Below the pieces are notes generated by a model. It was not told where the DNA came from and did not search any database. It saw only the letters and a list, made by a program, of their open reading frames with translations. The translations under genes were made by a program, and so were the position numbers. A DNA stretch of 64,000 bases from Paenibacillus_S vulneris. GTDB lineage: Bacteria; Bacillota; Bacilli; Paenibacillales; NBRC-103111. The stretch covers positions 186,001 through 250,000 of the forward strand of contig NZ_BAABJG010000015.1 in the NCBI RefSeq assembly GCF_039543185.1, given 5' to 3'. Shown in pieces: positions 33,595 to 42,703 of the stretch. Within the stretch, counting starts at the first letter, position 1, and every line of letters starts with the position of its first letter.

Positions 33595-34536
33595 ATGGAT
33601 GATGAAAAACAGAGGTTAAGCATCGAAGCGGCAAGGCTATATTACTTATCCGACTATAGCCAGCAGGATATCGCGGCAAGGCTCGGGGTTTCGCGTCCTA
33701 CCGTATCCAGACTGCTTCAGAACGCCAAAGAACGCGGTTATGTGCGCATTGACATCGTCGATCCTCAAGAGGATCTGGATACTCTGGCTCATAATCTTAA
33801 AATAAAATTCATGCTGGACACGGTCCATGTGTGCTACTCTCCCTTAAACGAATACCAGGAGATCCAAAAGCACATCAGCCGTAACGCCGCTGAATATCTT
33901 CATGACATTGTCCAGGACTCGGATATTATCGGAGTGACCTGGGGGACCACGATGTATTCGGTGGCGCGGCATTTGCAGCCCAAGCAGGTTAAGGGGGTTG
34001 AGGTCGTTCAGTTAAAAGGCGGCGTCAGCCACTCTCACGTAAATACGTATGCTGCAGAAACGGTAAACCTGTTTGCCGAAGCATTCCATACGGCCGCCCG
34101 TTACTTGCCTCTGCCAGTCATCTTTGACAATATTGCCGTCAAGGAAATGGTGGAAAAGGACCGCCATATTCAGAGAATTATCCAATTGGGCAAGCAGGCC
34201 AATATTGCCGTATTCACGGTCGGAACCGTGAAGGAGGATGCGCTCTTGTTCCGTCTAGGCTATTTCAACAAGGAAGAGCAGGAGCGTCTTCAGAAGACGG
34301 GGGCAGGGGACATATGCTCACGCTTCTTTGATGCGAAGGGCAACATCTGCATTGATGAAATCAACGACCGGACGGTCGGCATCGATCTTCCGGAGCTCCG
34401 CAAAAAGGAAAAATCGATTCTCGTTGCCGGAGGACAAAGGAAAATCGAAGCGATCCGTGCTGCGCTTACGGGTAAATACGCCAATATTTTGATAACGGAT
34501 CAATACACAGCGCAGGCATTGTTAAGAGACAAATGA
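33595..34536 (+). CDS. deoR: Deoxyribonucleoside regulator, SorC/DeoR family
   Basis: Residues 1-60 hold the HTH (SIEAARLYYLSDYSQQDIAARLGVSRPTVSRLLQNAKERGYVRI, in parts); the rest is the SorC-type sugar-phosphate domain (GVTWGTTMYSVARHL, VVQLKGGVSHSHVNTYAAETVNLF). 313 residues, as B. subtilis DeoR, which represses dra-nupC-pdp and is released by deoxyribose-5-phosphate. It sits directly before the same set of genes, with its own terminator. Confidence 0.93.
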   Translation: MDDEKQRLSIEAARLYYLSDYSQQDIAARLGVSRPTVSRLLQNAKERGYVRIDIVDPQEDLDTLAHNLKIKFMLDTVHVCYSPLNEYQEIQKHISRNAAEYLHDIVQDSDIIGVTWGTTMYSVARHLQPKQVKGVEVVQLKGGVSHSHVNTYAAETVNLFAEAFHTAARYLPLPVIFDNIAVKEMVEKDRHIQRIIQLGKQANIAVFTVGTVKEDALLFRLGYFNKEEQERLQKTGAGDICSRFFDAKGNICIDEINDRTVGIDLPELRKKEKSILVAGGQRKIEAIRAALTGKYANILITDQYTAQALLRDK

Positions 34537-34557
34537 ATAGCCAGCAGGACGTTTGGG

Positions 34558-34592
34558 AAAGCCTACCGAGGTAAGAATCGGCAGGCTTTTTC
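34558..34592 (+). terminator. Terminator of deoR
   Basis: AAAGCCTACCGA and TCGGCAGGCTTT pair with one mismatch, then T. It separates deoR from the operon. Confidence 0.85.
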
Positions 34593-34641
34593 TGTATGCC
34601 ATTTCCCTTTGACATAGCGTCAAAATAAGTAAATAACTGTC

Positions 34642-34693
34642 ATGAACATAATTTCATATATCGTTTTACAATTGTTCAATCTCATGCTATGAT
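34642..34693 (+). promoter_or_regulatory. DeoR-type operator and promoter of the deo operon
   Basis: TTTACA (34665-34670), 17 bp, TATGAT (34688-34693). ATGAA-N6-TTCAT (34642-34657) is a palindrome upstream of the -35, and a third half-site TTCAAT (34675-34680) sits in the spacer 22 bp further on. This palindrome-plus-half-site layout is that of B. subtilis DeoR. TTTGAC-N5-GTCAAA at 34608-34624 is another perfect inverted repeat of unknown use. Confidence 0.7.
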
Positions 34694-34762
34694 AACGATG
34701 AAGTCTTTAACAAACCATTCATAAATAGATGCCTTCAACCTCAAATTAAAGGAGAGAGTTTC

Positions 34763-35428
34763 ATGAATTTAGCAGGTATGATAGACCATACATTACTGCG
34801 GGCGGATGCTACCCGTGCTGAAATTACCAAGTTAACGGAAGAAGCGAAGAAATACAAATTTGCCTCCGTCTGTGTCAACCCGGGTTGGGTCGCTTATGCG
34901 GCGGAGCAGCTTTCGGGAACCGAAGTGAAGGTATGTACAGTCATCGGATTTCCCCTTGGTGCCACAACTTCTGCCGCGAAAGCTTATGAAGCGAAGGATG
35001 CGATTGCCAATGGCGCAACGGAAGTCGATATGGTCATCAATATCGGCGCTTTGAAGGACCAGAATAACGAGCTCGTCGAGAAGGATATCAAGGCCGTAGT
35101 TGATGCGGCAGCAGGTAAAGCACTGGTGAAGGTCATCATTGAAACCTGCCTTTTGACCGATGAGGAAAAGGTTCGCGCCTGCCAATTGGCTGTCAAAGCC
35201 GGCGCTGATTTCGTAAAAACGTCGACCGGATTTTCAACCGGTGGAGCTACTCCGGAGGATGTTGCGTTGATGCGCAAAACCGTTGGGGAGCAGGTCGGAG
35301 TCAAGGCGTCCGGCGGCGTACGCAGTCTCGAGGACATGAAGAAGATGATCGAAGCGGGAGCCAACCGGATCGGGGCCAGCTCCGGTGTCAAGATTATGGA
35401 AGGCGGCCAATCCGAAGCTTCCTATTAA
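34763..35428 (+). CDS. deoC: Deoxyribose-phosphate aldolase
   Basis: Cleaves deoxyribose-5-phosphate to acetaldehyde and glyceraldehyde-3-phosphate. Class I aldolase; Schiff-base Lys in ADFVKTSTGFS and the proton-relay Lys in KASGGVR. N-terminus MIDHTLLRADATR is diagnostic. 221 residues, normal. First gene of deoC-cdd-nupC-deoB-deoD-pdp. Confidence 0.97.
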   Translation: MNLAGMIDHTLLRADATRAEITKLTEEAKKYKFASVCVNPGWVAYAAEQLSGTEVKVCTVIGFPLGATTSAAKAYEAKDAIANGATEVDMVINIGALKDQNNELVEKDIKAVVDAAAGKALVKVIIETCLLTDEEKVRACQLAVKAGADFVKTSTGFSTGGATPEDVALMRKTVGEQVGVKASGGVRSLEDMKKMIEAGANRIGASSGVKIMEGGQSEASY

Positions 35429-35451
35429 TCCTTATACAAGGAGGTTCGTTC

Positions 35452-35847
35452 ATGAAAGAGCAGCTGATTCAAGAAGCCATTGAGGCACGCAAGCAAGCCT
35501 ACACACCCTATTCCCATTTTCCGGTAGGAGCAGCGCTGTTAGCCGGCGGAAAGATCTACCGGGGTTGCAATATAGAGAACGCCTCGTTCGGACTGACGAA
35601 TTGTGCCGAGCGGACAGCGGTGTTTAAAGCCGTCTCTGAGGGTCATACCCGTATCGAGGCCATCGCGGTCGCAGCTGATACAGACGGCCCGGTATCTCCA
35701 TGTGGAGCTTGCCGGCAGGTATTGGCAGAATTTTGTAACCAGGACACCAAAATTTATTTGACCAATCTGCATGGAAACAGCGAGGAATGGACGATGAAGC
35801 AGCTGCTTCCAGGGGCCTTCCAGGCTCAAGACATGAAGAAGAAATAA
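35452..35847 (+). CDS. cdd: Cytidine deaminase
   Basis: Deaminates cytidine and deoxycytidine. Zinc ligands C51, C84 and C87 with catalytic E53 (NCAERTA, PCGACRQ). 131 residues, the homotetrameric short form. CAAGGAGG precedes the ATG; 23 bp after deoC. Confidence 0.96.
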   Translation: MKEQLIQEAIEARKQAYTPYSHFPVGAALLAGGKIYRGCNIENASFGLTNCAERTAVFKAVSEGHTRIEAIAVAADTDGPVSPCGACRQVLAEFCNQDTKIYLTNLHGNSEEWTMKQLLPGAFQAQDMKKK

Positions 35848-35879
35848 TCCCGGCGGGGAATTTCTTCCCGTGATGGTGT

Positions 35880-35893
35880 TGTAAGCGCTTAAG
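35880..35893 (+). promoter_or_regulatory. cre-like site between cdd and nupC
   Basis: TGTAAGCGCTTAAG matches the strong CcpA palindrome TGTAAGCGCTTACA at 12 of 14 positions. A small hairpin (GGGGAA / TTCCCG, about 35856-35871) precedes it. Being inside the operon, it could act as a roadblock limiting the distal genes on glucose. Confidence 0.5.
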
Positions 35894-35935
35894 ATAGGCA
35901 TACTGAAATTAATATAACATTGGAGGAATTACATC

Positions 35936-37114
35936 ATGAATTATTTAGTTGCCGTTCTAGGTGTTCTGGTCGTCTTTATCCTCACTTACGCTGCCAGCAA
36001 TGACCGGCGAAGTATTCGTTATCGGCCTTTGATCGTCATGCTCGTTCTGCAAGCTATCTTAGCCTTTGTCCTGCTTCATACAGGCATTGGTGAGTTTCTT
36101 ATCGGAGGCTTCGCCTCTACCTTTGAGAAATTATTGTCTTATGCCGGAGAAGGCGTCAATTTTGTGTTCGGCGGAATTGCGAACGAAGGACAAGCTCCCT
36201 TCTTCCTGAACGTATTGATGCCGATTATCTTTATCTCCGCGCTGATAGGGATTTTGCAGTACACGAAAATTTTGCCTTTCATCATTAAATATATTGGTCT
36301 CGTATTGAGTAAAGTAAACGGTATGGGTAAGCTGGAATCGTATAACGCGGTTGCTTCCGCGATTTTGGGGCAATCGGAAGTATTCATTTCCGTGAAAAAA
36401 CAGATCGGCCTGCTGCCAAAACAGCGTCTATATACGCTTTGTGCATCGGCCATGTCGACCGTGTCCATGTCCATTGTCGGCGCCTACATGCAAATGATTA
36501 GTCCGAAATATGTGGTCACAGCGCTGGTATTGAATCTGTTCGGAGGGTTTATTATCGCTTCCATATTAAATCCTTATGTCATTTCCAAGGAAGAGGATAT
36601 CCTTGAAGTACAGGAAGAGGAGAAGCAGTCGTTCTTCGAAATGCTGGGCGAATATATTATGGACGGCTTCAAGGTTGCTATCACGGTCGCGGCCATGCTT
36701 ATCGGTTTCGTCGCGTTGATTGCTCTTGTCAATGGTATCTTCACCGGCATCTTCGGCATTTCGTTCCAGCAGCTGCTCGGTTATGTCTTTGCTCCGTTTG
36801 CTTTCATTATGGGAGTTCCGTGGAAAGAAGCCGTGGAGGCCGGCAGCATTATGGCTACCAAGATGGTCTCCAACGAGTTTGTTGCGATGCTGGATCTCGG
36901 TAAACACACCGGCTTGTCCGCTCGGACGGTAGGGATCGTGTCGGTCTTCCTTGTATCCTTCGCCAATTTCTCGTCTATCGGAATTATCGCCGGGGCTGTC
37001 AAAGGACTTCATGAGAAGCAAGGGAACGTCGTGGCCCGCTTTGGTCTTAAGCTGTTATACGGCGCAACCTTGGTCAGCGTTCTATCCGCTACGGTAGCAG
37101 GATTGTTTATATAA
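35936..37114 (+). CDS. nupC: Concentrative nucleoside transporter
   Basis: CNT-family nucleoside:cation symporter, 392 residues with about 9-10 membrane segments. Recognisable parts are NGMGKLESYNAVASAILGQSEVFISVK (in parts) and FANFSSIGIIAGAVKGLHEKQG. B. subtilis carries nupC in the matching operon. GGAGG lies before the ATG. Confidence 0.94.
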   Translation: MNYLVAVLGVLVVFILTYAASNDRRSIRYRPLIVMLVLQAILAFVLLHTGIGEFLIGGFASTFEKLLSYAGEGVNFVFGGIANEGQAPFFLNVLMPIIFISALIGILQYTKILPFIIKYIGLVLSKVNGMGKLESYNAVASAILGQSEVFISVKKQIGLLPKQRLYTLCASAMSTVSMSIVGAYMQMISPKYVVTALVLNLFGGFIIASILNPYVISKEEDILEVQEEEKQSFFEMLGEYIMDGFKVAITVAAMLIGFVALIALVNGIFTGIFGISFQQLLGYVFAPFAFIMGVPWKEAVEAGSIMATKMVSNEFVAMLDLGKHTGLSARTVGIVSVFLVSFANFSSIGIIAGAVKGLHEKQGNVVARFGLKLLYGATLVSVLSATVAGLFI

Positions 37115-37146
37115 TATTCAGAAGGTAAAAAAGGAGTCGTTGAAAC

Positions 37147-38328
37147 ATGGTTGATTTTAAAAGAATTCATCTCATCGTTCTCGATTCGGTTGGGATTGGG
37201 GAAGCGCCGGACGCTGCGCAGTTTGACGACTTCGATGTCGATACGCTCGGCCATATTGCGCGCGAACGCAATGGTCTGAAGATGCCGAACATGGCCAAGC
37301 TGGGCTTGTCGAATATTCGTCAGATCGAAGGGGTTCCTGCTGCCGAAAAGCCGCTTGCTTATTTCACCAAAATGCAGGAAGCTTCTAAAGGAAAGGATAC
37401 CATGACCGGCCACTGGGAAATTATGGGTCTTTATATCGATACCCCGTTTCGTGTTTTTCCGGACGGATTTCCGCAAGAATTGATTTCCCGGATCGAAGAG
37501 CGGACCGGACGTAAGGTCATCGGCAATAAGCCGGCCAGCGGTACCGAAATCATTGCGGAGCTCGGCGAAGAGCATATGAAGACCGGCGCCCTGATCATTT
37601 ATACGTCAGCGGATTCCGTTCTTCAGATTGCGGCCCATGAAGAGATCGTTCCGCTGAAAGAGCTGTATGAGATTTGCGAATTCTGCCGCGAGATCACTCT
37701 GGACGATCCTTATATGCTGGGCCGGATTATCGCCCGTCCGTTTGTGGGAGAACCGGGACACTTCACCCGTACGGCCAATCGGCATGATTATGCATTGAAG
37801 CCATTCGGCAAGACCACGATGAATACCTTGAAGGAAGCGGGATACGATGTTATCGCTTTGGGGAAAATTTCCGATATTTATGATGGGGAAGGTGTAACCA
37901 AAGCGATCCGGACTACCTCCAACATGGATGGGGTCGACAAGCTGATAGCAACCATGGATGAACCCTTTACCGGTCTCAGCTTCGTGAATCTGGTGGATTT
38001 TGACGCTTTGTTCGGGCATCGCCGTGATCCCCAAGGCTATGGTCAGGCGCTAGAAGAATTCGATGCGCGGCTGCCTGAAATTTTCGCCAAAATGACGAAT
38101 GACGATCTGTTGATCATTACTGCAGATCACGGCAATGATCCAACCTACCGGGGAACCGACCACACGCGTGAATATGTTCCGCTTCTTGTTTATTCCCCAC
38201 GCTTCACCCAAGGGGGACGTGAGCTCCCGCTCCGCAAGACGTTCGCGGATATTGCCGCCACGGTAGCGGAAAATTTCGGCGTGGCACAGCCGGAGCATGG
38301 CACCAGCTTCTATAAGGATTTAGTCTAG
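37147..38328 (+). CDS. deoB: Phosphopentomutase
   Basis: Interconverts (deoxy)ribose-1-phosphate and 5-phosphate. Alkaline-phosphatase-superfamily metalloenzyme: IVLDSVGIGEAPDA (metal Asp), KDTMTGHWE (nucleophile Thr), ITADHGNDPTYRGTDHTREYVP (metal ligands, in parts). 393 residues. Confidence 0.97.
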   Translation: MVDFKRIHLIVLDSVGIGEAPDAAQFDDFDVDTLGHIARERNGLKMPNMAKLGLSNIRQIEGVPAAEKPLAYFTKMQEASKGKDTMTGHWEIMGLYIDTPFRVFPDGFPQELISRIEERTGRKVIGNKPASGTEIIAELGEEHMKTGALIIYTSADSVLQIAAHEEIVPLKELYEICEFCREITLDDPYMLGRIIARPFVGEPGHFTRTANRHDYALKPFGKTTMNTLKEAGYDVIALGKISDIYDGEGVTKAIRTTSNMDGVDKLIATMDEPFTGLSFVNLVDFDALFGHRRDPQGYGQALEEFDARLPEIFAKMTNDDLLIITADHGNDPTYRGTDHTREYVPLLVYSPRFTQGGRELPLRKTFADIAATVAENFGVAQPEHGTSFYKDLV

Positions 38329-38343
38329 CGAGGAGGATGTAAC

Positions 38344-39051
38344 ATGAGTGTTCATATAGGCGCCAAGCAGGGGGAAATTGCTGAAACTATACTGCTTCCC
38401 GGTGACCCGCTGCGGGCTAAATACATTGCCGAAACATATCTGGACGATGTGATCTGTTATAACCAGGTACGGGGAATGCTCGGGTATACCGGGACCTACC
38501 AGGGGAAGCGCGTCTCGGTTCAAGGTTCGGGTATGGGGATCCCATCCATCAGCATCTATGTCAATGAACTGATTAGCCAATACGGCGTCAAGCATTTGTT
38601 CCGCGTCGGTACGTGCGGCGCTATGCAGCAGCATGTCAAGGTGCGTGATGTCATCTTGGCGCAGGCTTCCTGCACCGACTCCAGCATTAACCGCCATGTG
38701 TTCGGCGGATTTGATTATTCCCCGATTGCCAGCTTCCCGCTGCTTAAGGCGGCGTACGAACGGGGAACTGACAAAGGCTTAAAGCTGCATGTCGGTAATA
38801 TATTTAGTTCCGATGTATTTTATCGCGATGATAAATCTATCGTACAAAAGCTGATGGACTATGGCGTGCTTGGCGTAGAAATGGAAACAACGGCGCTGTA
38901 TACGCTCGCGGCGAAATTTGGCGTCCAGGCATTGACGATCCTCACTGTCAGCGATCATCTGTTGACGGGTGAAGAAACGACGGCTGAAGAGCGCCAGAAT
39001 ACGTTCAACGAAATGATGGAAGTAGCGCTGGATACGGCAGTATCCTTATAA
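38344..39051 (+). CDS. deoD: Purine nucleoside phosphorylase (DeoD type)
   Basis: Hexameric PNP. MSVHIGAKQGEIAETILLPGDPLRAKY (in parts) and the SDH-type catalytic Asp in TVSDHLLTGEE are visible. 235 residues. AGGAGG 6 nt before the ATG; 16 bp after deoB. Confidence 0.97.
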   Translation: MSVHIGAKQGEIAETILLPGDPLRAKYIAETYLDDVICYNQVRGMLGYTGTYQGKRVSVQGSGMGIPSISIYVNELISQYGVKHLFRVGTCGAMQQHVKVRDVILAQASCTDSSINRHVFGGFDYSPIASFPLLKAAYERGTDKGLKLHVGNIFSSDVFYRDDKSIVQKLMDYGVLGVEMETTALYTLAAKFGVQALTILTVSDHLLTGEETTAEERQNTFNEMMEVALDTAVSL

Positions 39052-39115
39052 TAAGGTATACGATGGGCCGTCTGCCGGACGGGTTCCACATTATTTACGG
39101 AGGAGTGACTAGACG

Positions 39116-40417
39116 ATGAGAATGGTAGATCTAATCGAGAAGAAACGCGACGGCAAAGAACTGACAACAGAAGAGATCGATTTCATTATAGACGGCTATA
39201 CCAAGAACGAGATCCCTGATTATCAGGTCAGCGCATTGGCGATGGCGATCTTCTTCCAGGATATGACGGAGCGGGAACGGGCCGACTTGACAATGGCGAT
39301 GGTCAATTCCGGCGAAACGATCGATTTGTCCGCGATTGAAGGCATCAAGGTAGATAAGCATTCCACGGGCGGCGTAGGGGATACGACGACACTGGTTTTG
39401 GCGCCTTTGGTAGCCGCGCTGGGTATTCCGGTAGCCAAAATGTCGGGCCGAGGACTTGGACATACAGGCGGAACCATTGACAAGCTGGAGGCGATCGAGG
39501 GCTTTCATGTCGAAATCAGCAAAGAGCAATTCGTGGACTTGGTCAATCGCCACAAAATTGCGGTTATCGGGCAAACCGGCAACCTGACCCCGGCGGACAA
39601 AAAGCTGTATGCGCTTAGGGACGTGACGGCCACGGTGAATTCGATTCCGCTGATTGCCAGCTCCATTATGAGCAAGAAAATCGCTGCCGGCTCCGACGCT
39701 ATCGTGCTCGACGTAAAGACCGGCGCAGGAGCGTTCATGAAGACAGCCGAGGATGCCGAGGAATTGGCTCAAGCGATGGTACGTATAGGCAATAATGTCG
39801 GCCGCAAAACGATGGCGGTTATCTCCGATATGAGTCAGCCGCTGGGCTATGCGATAGGAAATGCGCTCGAAGTGAAAGAAGCGATCGATACGCTGCAGGG
39901 GAAGGGTCCTAAGGATCTGGAGGAGCTGTGCCTCGCGTTGGGGCGTCAAATGGTCTTCCTGGCGAACAAAGCGGCATCCCTTGAAGAAGCGGAAGAAAAG
40001 CTGAGAGAGGTCATTCGGAACGGCAAGGCGCTTGAGAAGTTCAAGTCGTTCATTGCCAACCAAGGTGGAGATCCGTCCGTAGTTGATCATCCTGAGAAGC
40101 TGCCGCAGGCAGCCTATCAAATCGAAGTGCCCGCCAAGGAAGACGGAATCGTGGCAGAAATCGTCGCAGATGAAATAGGTACCGCAGCCATGCTGCTAGG
40201 AGCGGGCCGGGCAACCAAGGAGTCGGAAATTGACCTTGCCGTAGGCTTGATGCTGAAGAAGAAAATCGGCGACCCGGTCAAGAAGGGCGAATCGCTGGTA
40301 ACTATCCATACCAATCGGCAGGATGTACAGGAAGTCATGGATAAGATTTACGCCAACATCCGGATTGCAGACCATGCCGAAGCGCCAGTTTTGGTACATG
40401 GAATCGTGACGAAATAA
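39116..40417 (+). CDS. pdp: Pyrimidine-nucleoside phosphorylase
   Basis: Phosphorolysis of uridine, thymidine and deoxyuridine. Signature KVDKHSTGGVGDTTTLVLAP and SGRGLGHTGGTIDKLE (read in parts) of the thymidine/pyrimidine phosphorylase family. 433 residues. GGAGG is 12 nt before ATG 39116. Last gene of the operon, ended by a strong hairpin. Confidence 0.96.
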   Translation: MRMVDLIEKKRDGKELTTEEIDFIIDGYTKNEIPDYQVSALAMAIFFQDMTERERADLTMAMVNSGETIDLSAIEGIKVDKHSTGGVGDTTTLVLAPLVAALGIPVAKMSGRGLGHTGGTIDKLEAIEGFHVEISKEQFVDLVNRHKIAVIGQTGNLTPADKKLYALRDVTATVNSIPLIASSIMSKKIAAGSDAIVLDVKTGAGAFMKTAEDAEELAQAMVRIGNNVGRKTMAVISDMSQPLGYAIGNALEVKEAIDTLQGKGPKDLEELCLALGRQMVFLANKAASLEEAEEKLREVIRNGKALEKFKSFIANQGGDPSVVDHPEKLPQAAYQIEVPAKEDGIVAEIVADEIGTAAMLLGAGRATKESEIDLAVGLMLKKKIGDPVKKGESLVTIHTNRQDVQEVMDKIYANIRIADHAEAPVLVHGIVTK

Positions 40418-40430
40418 AGATATACCTGTG

Positions 40431-40462
40431 ATAGCCGGTCGTTCTCATGAGCGATCGGCTAT
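40431..40462 (+). terminator. Bidirectional terminator of the deo operon
   Basis: ATAGCCGGTCG and CGATCGGCTAT form a near-perfect 11-bp stem. The stop codon of the convergent AraC gene lies in its loop. Confidence 0.8.
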
Positions 40463-41311
40463 TTGGTTATGCGCGGCATTACGGTGCATCATTCTATATT
40501 TACTTGGTGAAAGGGTAGTGAGCTGCCTGAAAATTTTAGAGAAATAATACCGGTCTAAGCCGATATCTTCTGCAACTTGTTCGATTGACATGTCCGTACT
40601 AATCAGCAGTCTCTTGGCATTTTCGATACGCACTCGGTTTATGTATTGAATCGGCGTCATGTTAAACATGGATCTGAAGTATCTGACGAAATAATTGGGA
40701 TGATAATGAAAAATCCCCGCCAGCTTCTCTAACGTAATGGGCTCTTTAATATGATCCTCTATATACTTAAGAATTTGATTCGATGGAGATGGAGAAGAAG
40801 AGTGCAGCCCTACGGACTGCGCCGGCGCATGATCGAGAAAATAAGTAAGAATTTCAAGCAGAAACATTTTGGCTTTCAAAGGGGAGGTGAGATCATCCCG
40901 CGTCTTGTACGTATCTGTTAAGGTTCTGAACAGCCCCGATACATATTCAACATCGTGAACTTGAATGGAATAAGGGAACTGAATGAGCTGAGACAAATGC
41001 AAATGGTCTACCTTAACCGAAAAATGCAGCCAATGCTTGATAAACGGAGTGGAATTTATAGTGGAATATGTTAAAGGCGTATCGGGAGGCAGGATGATCA
41101 ATTGACCCGGAATAGGGTGCAGCTCCACCTGATCGACCTTAATCCAGCATTGTCCTTCGACCATGAAATAGAGGCGAAAATAATCATCCTTCCGTACCGG
41201 TCTTCCCCAGGTTTTGGATACGGTATGCGCATAACTGGCGGTAATCACCCTCACCTGTAAAGAATCCATATAGGATCGCATGACTTCCAGCTGGCTGTGA
41301 TCGTCTATCAT
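40445..41311 (-). CDS. AraC-family transcriptional regulator
   Basis: N-terminal cupin-like sensor (DDYFRLYFMVEGQCWIKVD, PGQLIILPPDTPLTY) and two C-terminal HTH motifs (ITLEKLAGIFHYHPNYFVRYF, and SIEQVAEDIGLDRYYFSKIF). GAAAGG abuts the ATG at 41320 but is 9 nt from ATG 41311, so 41311 is preferred (288 residues). No sugar operon is adjacent; target unknown. Confidence 0.88.
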   Translation of the reverse strand: MIDDHSQLEVMRSYMDSLQVRVITASYAHTVSKTWGRPVRKDDYFRLYFMVEGQCWIKVDQVELHPIPGQLIILPPDTPLTYSTINSTPFIKHWLHFSVKVDHLHLSQLIQFPYSIQVHDVEYVSGLFRTLTDTYKTRDDLTSPLKAKMFLLEILTYFLDHAPAQSVGLHSSSPSPSNQILKYIEDHIKEPITLEKLAGIFHYHPNYFVRYFRSMFNMTPIQYINRVRIENAKRLLISTDMSIEQVAEDIGLDRYYFSKIFRQLTTLSPSKYRMMHRNAAHNQIADRS

Positions 41312-41664
41312 AACCATCATCCTTTCAAAAGTACGGCTAACTGAGTTAATCCCATCGAGTTAAGTGGTTAAAACAGCCACTGGTTGTAAGCGGATTCAAA
41401 TAACGGCTGACAAAGGATTAGTTCTATGTAGCTACTATATCGTAAAACTAGAAGTTGCTCAATTCATTAATAGCCCGGGTGACCTTTCTAATGGCAACAG
41501 AACATTTGTTCTATATCCTTTAAAAGTATCCATAATACGTTACTTTGGTTCAGAAAAGTTTCAGATCGGTTGGATATACTTAGGCTTGGCAATTACATGC
41601 AGGTAAGGGACAACATGAACGCTTCAAGCTTTCTTGCTTGAAAAGACAGAGGGAGGCGCAGCAC
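41312..41664 (+). other. Intergenic region before the PAS-chemoreceptor gene
   Basis: No gene seen and no clear promoter. AGGGAGG at 41650-41656 is the ribosome site for ATG 41665. Confidence 0.35.
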
Positions 41665-42585
41665 ATGACCTACACGAAACCATCAAGCGTTGAAAGCACA
41701 CAGGTATTAGAAGGGAAAGCGGTCCTATCCGCACTGGAGCAATCCTTGGCTATGATAGAATTTGACATGCAGGGGAACGTGCTTTGGGCAAACGATCTTT
41801 TCGCCAGGGCAATGGGTTACGAAGCATGGGAATTGATCGGAAAGCATCATCGTCAGTTGTGTTTGCGGGATTTTGCAGAGAGCAGCGAGTACGCCTCATT
41901 ATGGAATCAATTAAGAAGCGGGATTTCCTTTCAATCAAAAATAGTTCGCGTATCTAAAAAAGGAGCTTTGATTTGGCTGGAAGCTACCTATATGCCTGTG
42001 CGGAATGACGAGGGGGAAGTGATGGCTGTACTGAAAGTGGCCTCAGATATCACGGAGCGCGAAAGAAACGCAGCTGCCATCACCCATGAGCTGCAGCAAA
42101 TGGCGGCGAGCTTACTTCAGCGTACGCAGGAAGGCATTAACCGCATTCAAGAAGCAGCTAACCAAATGCAATGCGTCGTTAATGACAACCAAACCAATAG
42201 AGCCTTGCTGCAGGAGTTGGAGCATAAATCCAGCTCGGTTCAAAACATTGTGCAAATGATCCGCGATTTTGCCAGTCAAACCCACTTGCTTGGTTTAAAT
42301 GCCGCTATTGAGGCTGCCCATGCCAGTCATCATGGCCGCGGATTTCAAATTGTAGCCATTGAGGTACGGCGATTAGCTGAACAAGTACAAGCGGCTGCAA
42401 AAGAGATTCAAACCAACGTAATCGGTATTTCGCGGCAGATCGATCTTGTTAACAAAAGCTCGAGCGATGCCAGTAAGGCCATTGCCAATAGCCAAGAACA
42501 GATTCTGCTGGCTGTCAACGAATTCGCCAGGATCAGTGAAGCCGCAGAAGAACTGGATACGCAAGCTAATCGGTTTCAAGCTTAG
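41665..42585 (+). CDS. Soluble PAS-domain chemoreceptor-like protein
   Basis: Residues about 20-140 form a PAS domain (SLAMIEFDMQGNVLWANDLFARAMGYE, in parts; the PAC end reads KVASDITERE). Residues about 170-306 match the chemoreceptor signalling hairpin (IRDFASQTHLLGLNAAIEAAHA, GRGFQIVAIEVRRLAEQV). No membrane segment, so it is cytoplasmic. About 306 residues, short for an MCP. It resembles single-PAS soluble receptors sensing redox or a small ligand. No che gene is nearby. Confidence 0.88.
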   Translation: MTYTKPSSVESTQVLEGKAVLSALEQSLAMIEFDMQGNVLWANDLFARAMGYEAWELIGKHHRQLCLRDFAESSEYASLWNQLRSGISFQSKIVRVSKKGALIWLEATYMPVRNDEGEVMAVLKVASDITERERNAAAITHELQQMAASLLQRTQEGINRIQEAANQMQCVVNDNQTNRALLQELEHKSSSVQNIVQMIRDFASQTHLLGLNAAIEAAHASHHGRGFQIVAIEVRRLAEQVQAAAKEIQTNVIGISRQIDLVNKSSSDASKAIANSQEQILLAVNEFARISEAAEELDTQANRFQA

Positions 42586-42611
42586 ACGTTCTTTTTTTCA
42601 CGCTGCTTATG

Positions 42612-42641
42612 TTGTAAAACATACGATTTAGCGTATATAAT
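42612..42641 (+). promoter_or_regulatory. Promoter of the ABC exporter transcript
   Basis: TTGTAA (42612-42617), 18 bp, TATAAT (42636-42641). ATACG and CGTAT form an inverted repeat inside the spacer. Transcription would start about 280 nt before the exporter gene. Confidence 0.7.
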
Positions 42642-42673
42642 GGAGGTAATCTTTTACATTTGAGGTGAAATGG

Positions 42674-42703
42674 ATGGCTTTCCGTACTGTTCGAAGTAAC
42701 TAG
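42674..42703 (+). CDS. Leader peptide MAFRTVRSN
   Basis: GAGGTG (42662-42667) lies 6 nt before ATG 42674, giving a nine-residue peptide. ATG 42670 in another frame (MDGFPYCSK) is too close to the ribosome site. It precedes the hairpins and terminator of the exporter leader and may be the ribosome-stalling sensor. Confidence 0.5.
   Translation: MAFRTVRSN

Noticed and set aside
39131..40120. A 329-codon open frame antisense to pdp
   Set aside because: It lies wholly opposite a clear pyrimidine phosphorylase, has no ribosome site and no recognisable family; it is an effect of codon bias.
41364..41606. An 80-codon frame between the AraC and PAS genes
   Set aside because: No ribosome site, low-complexity composition, no family resemblance.
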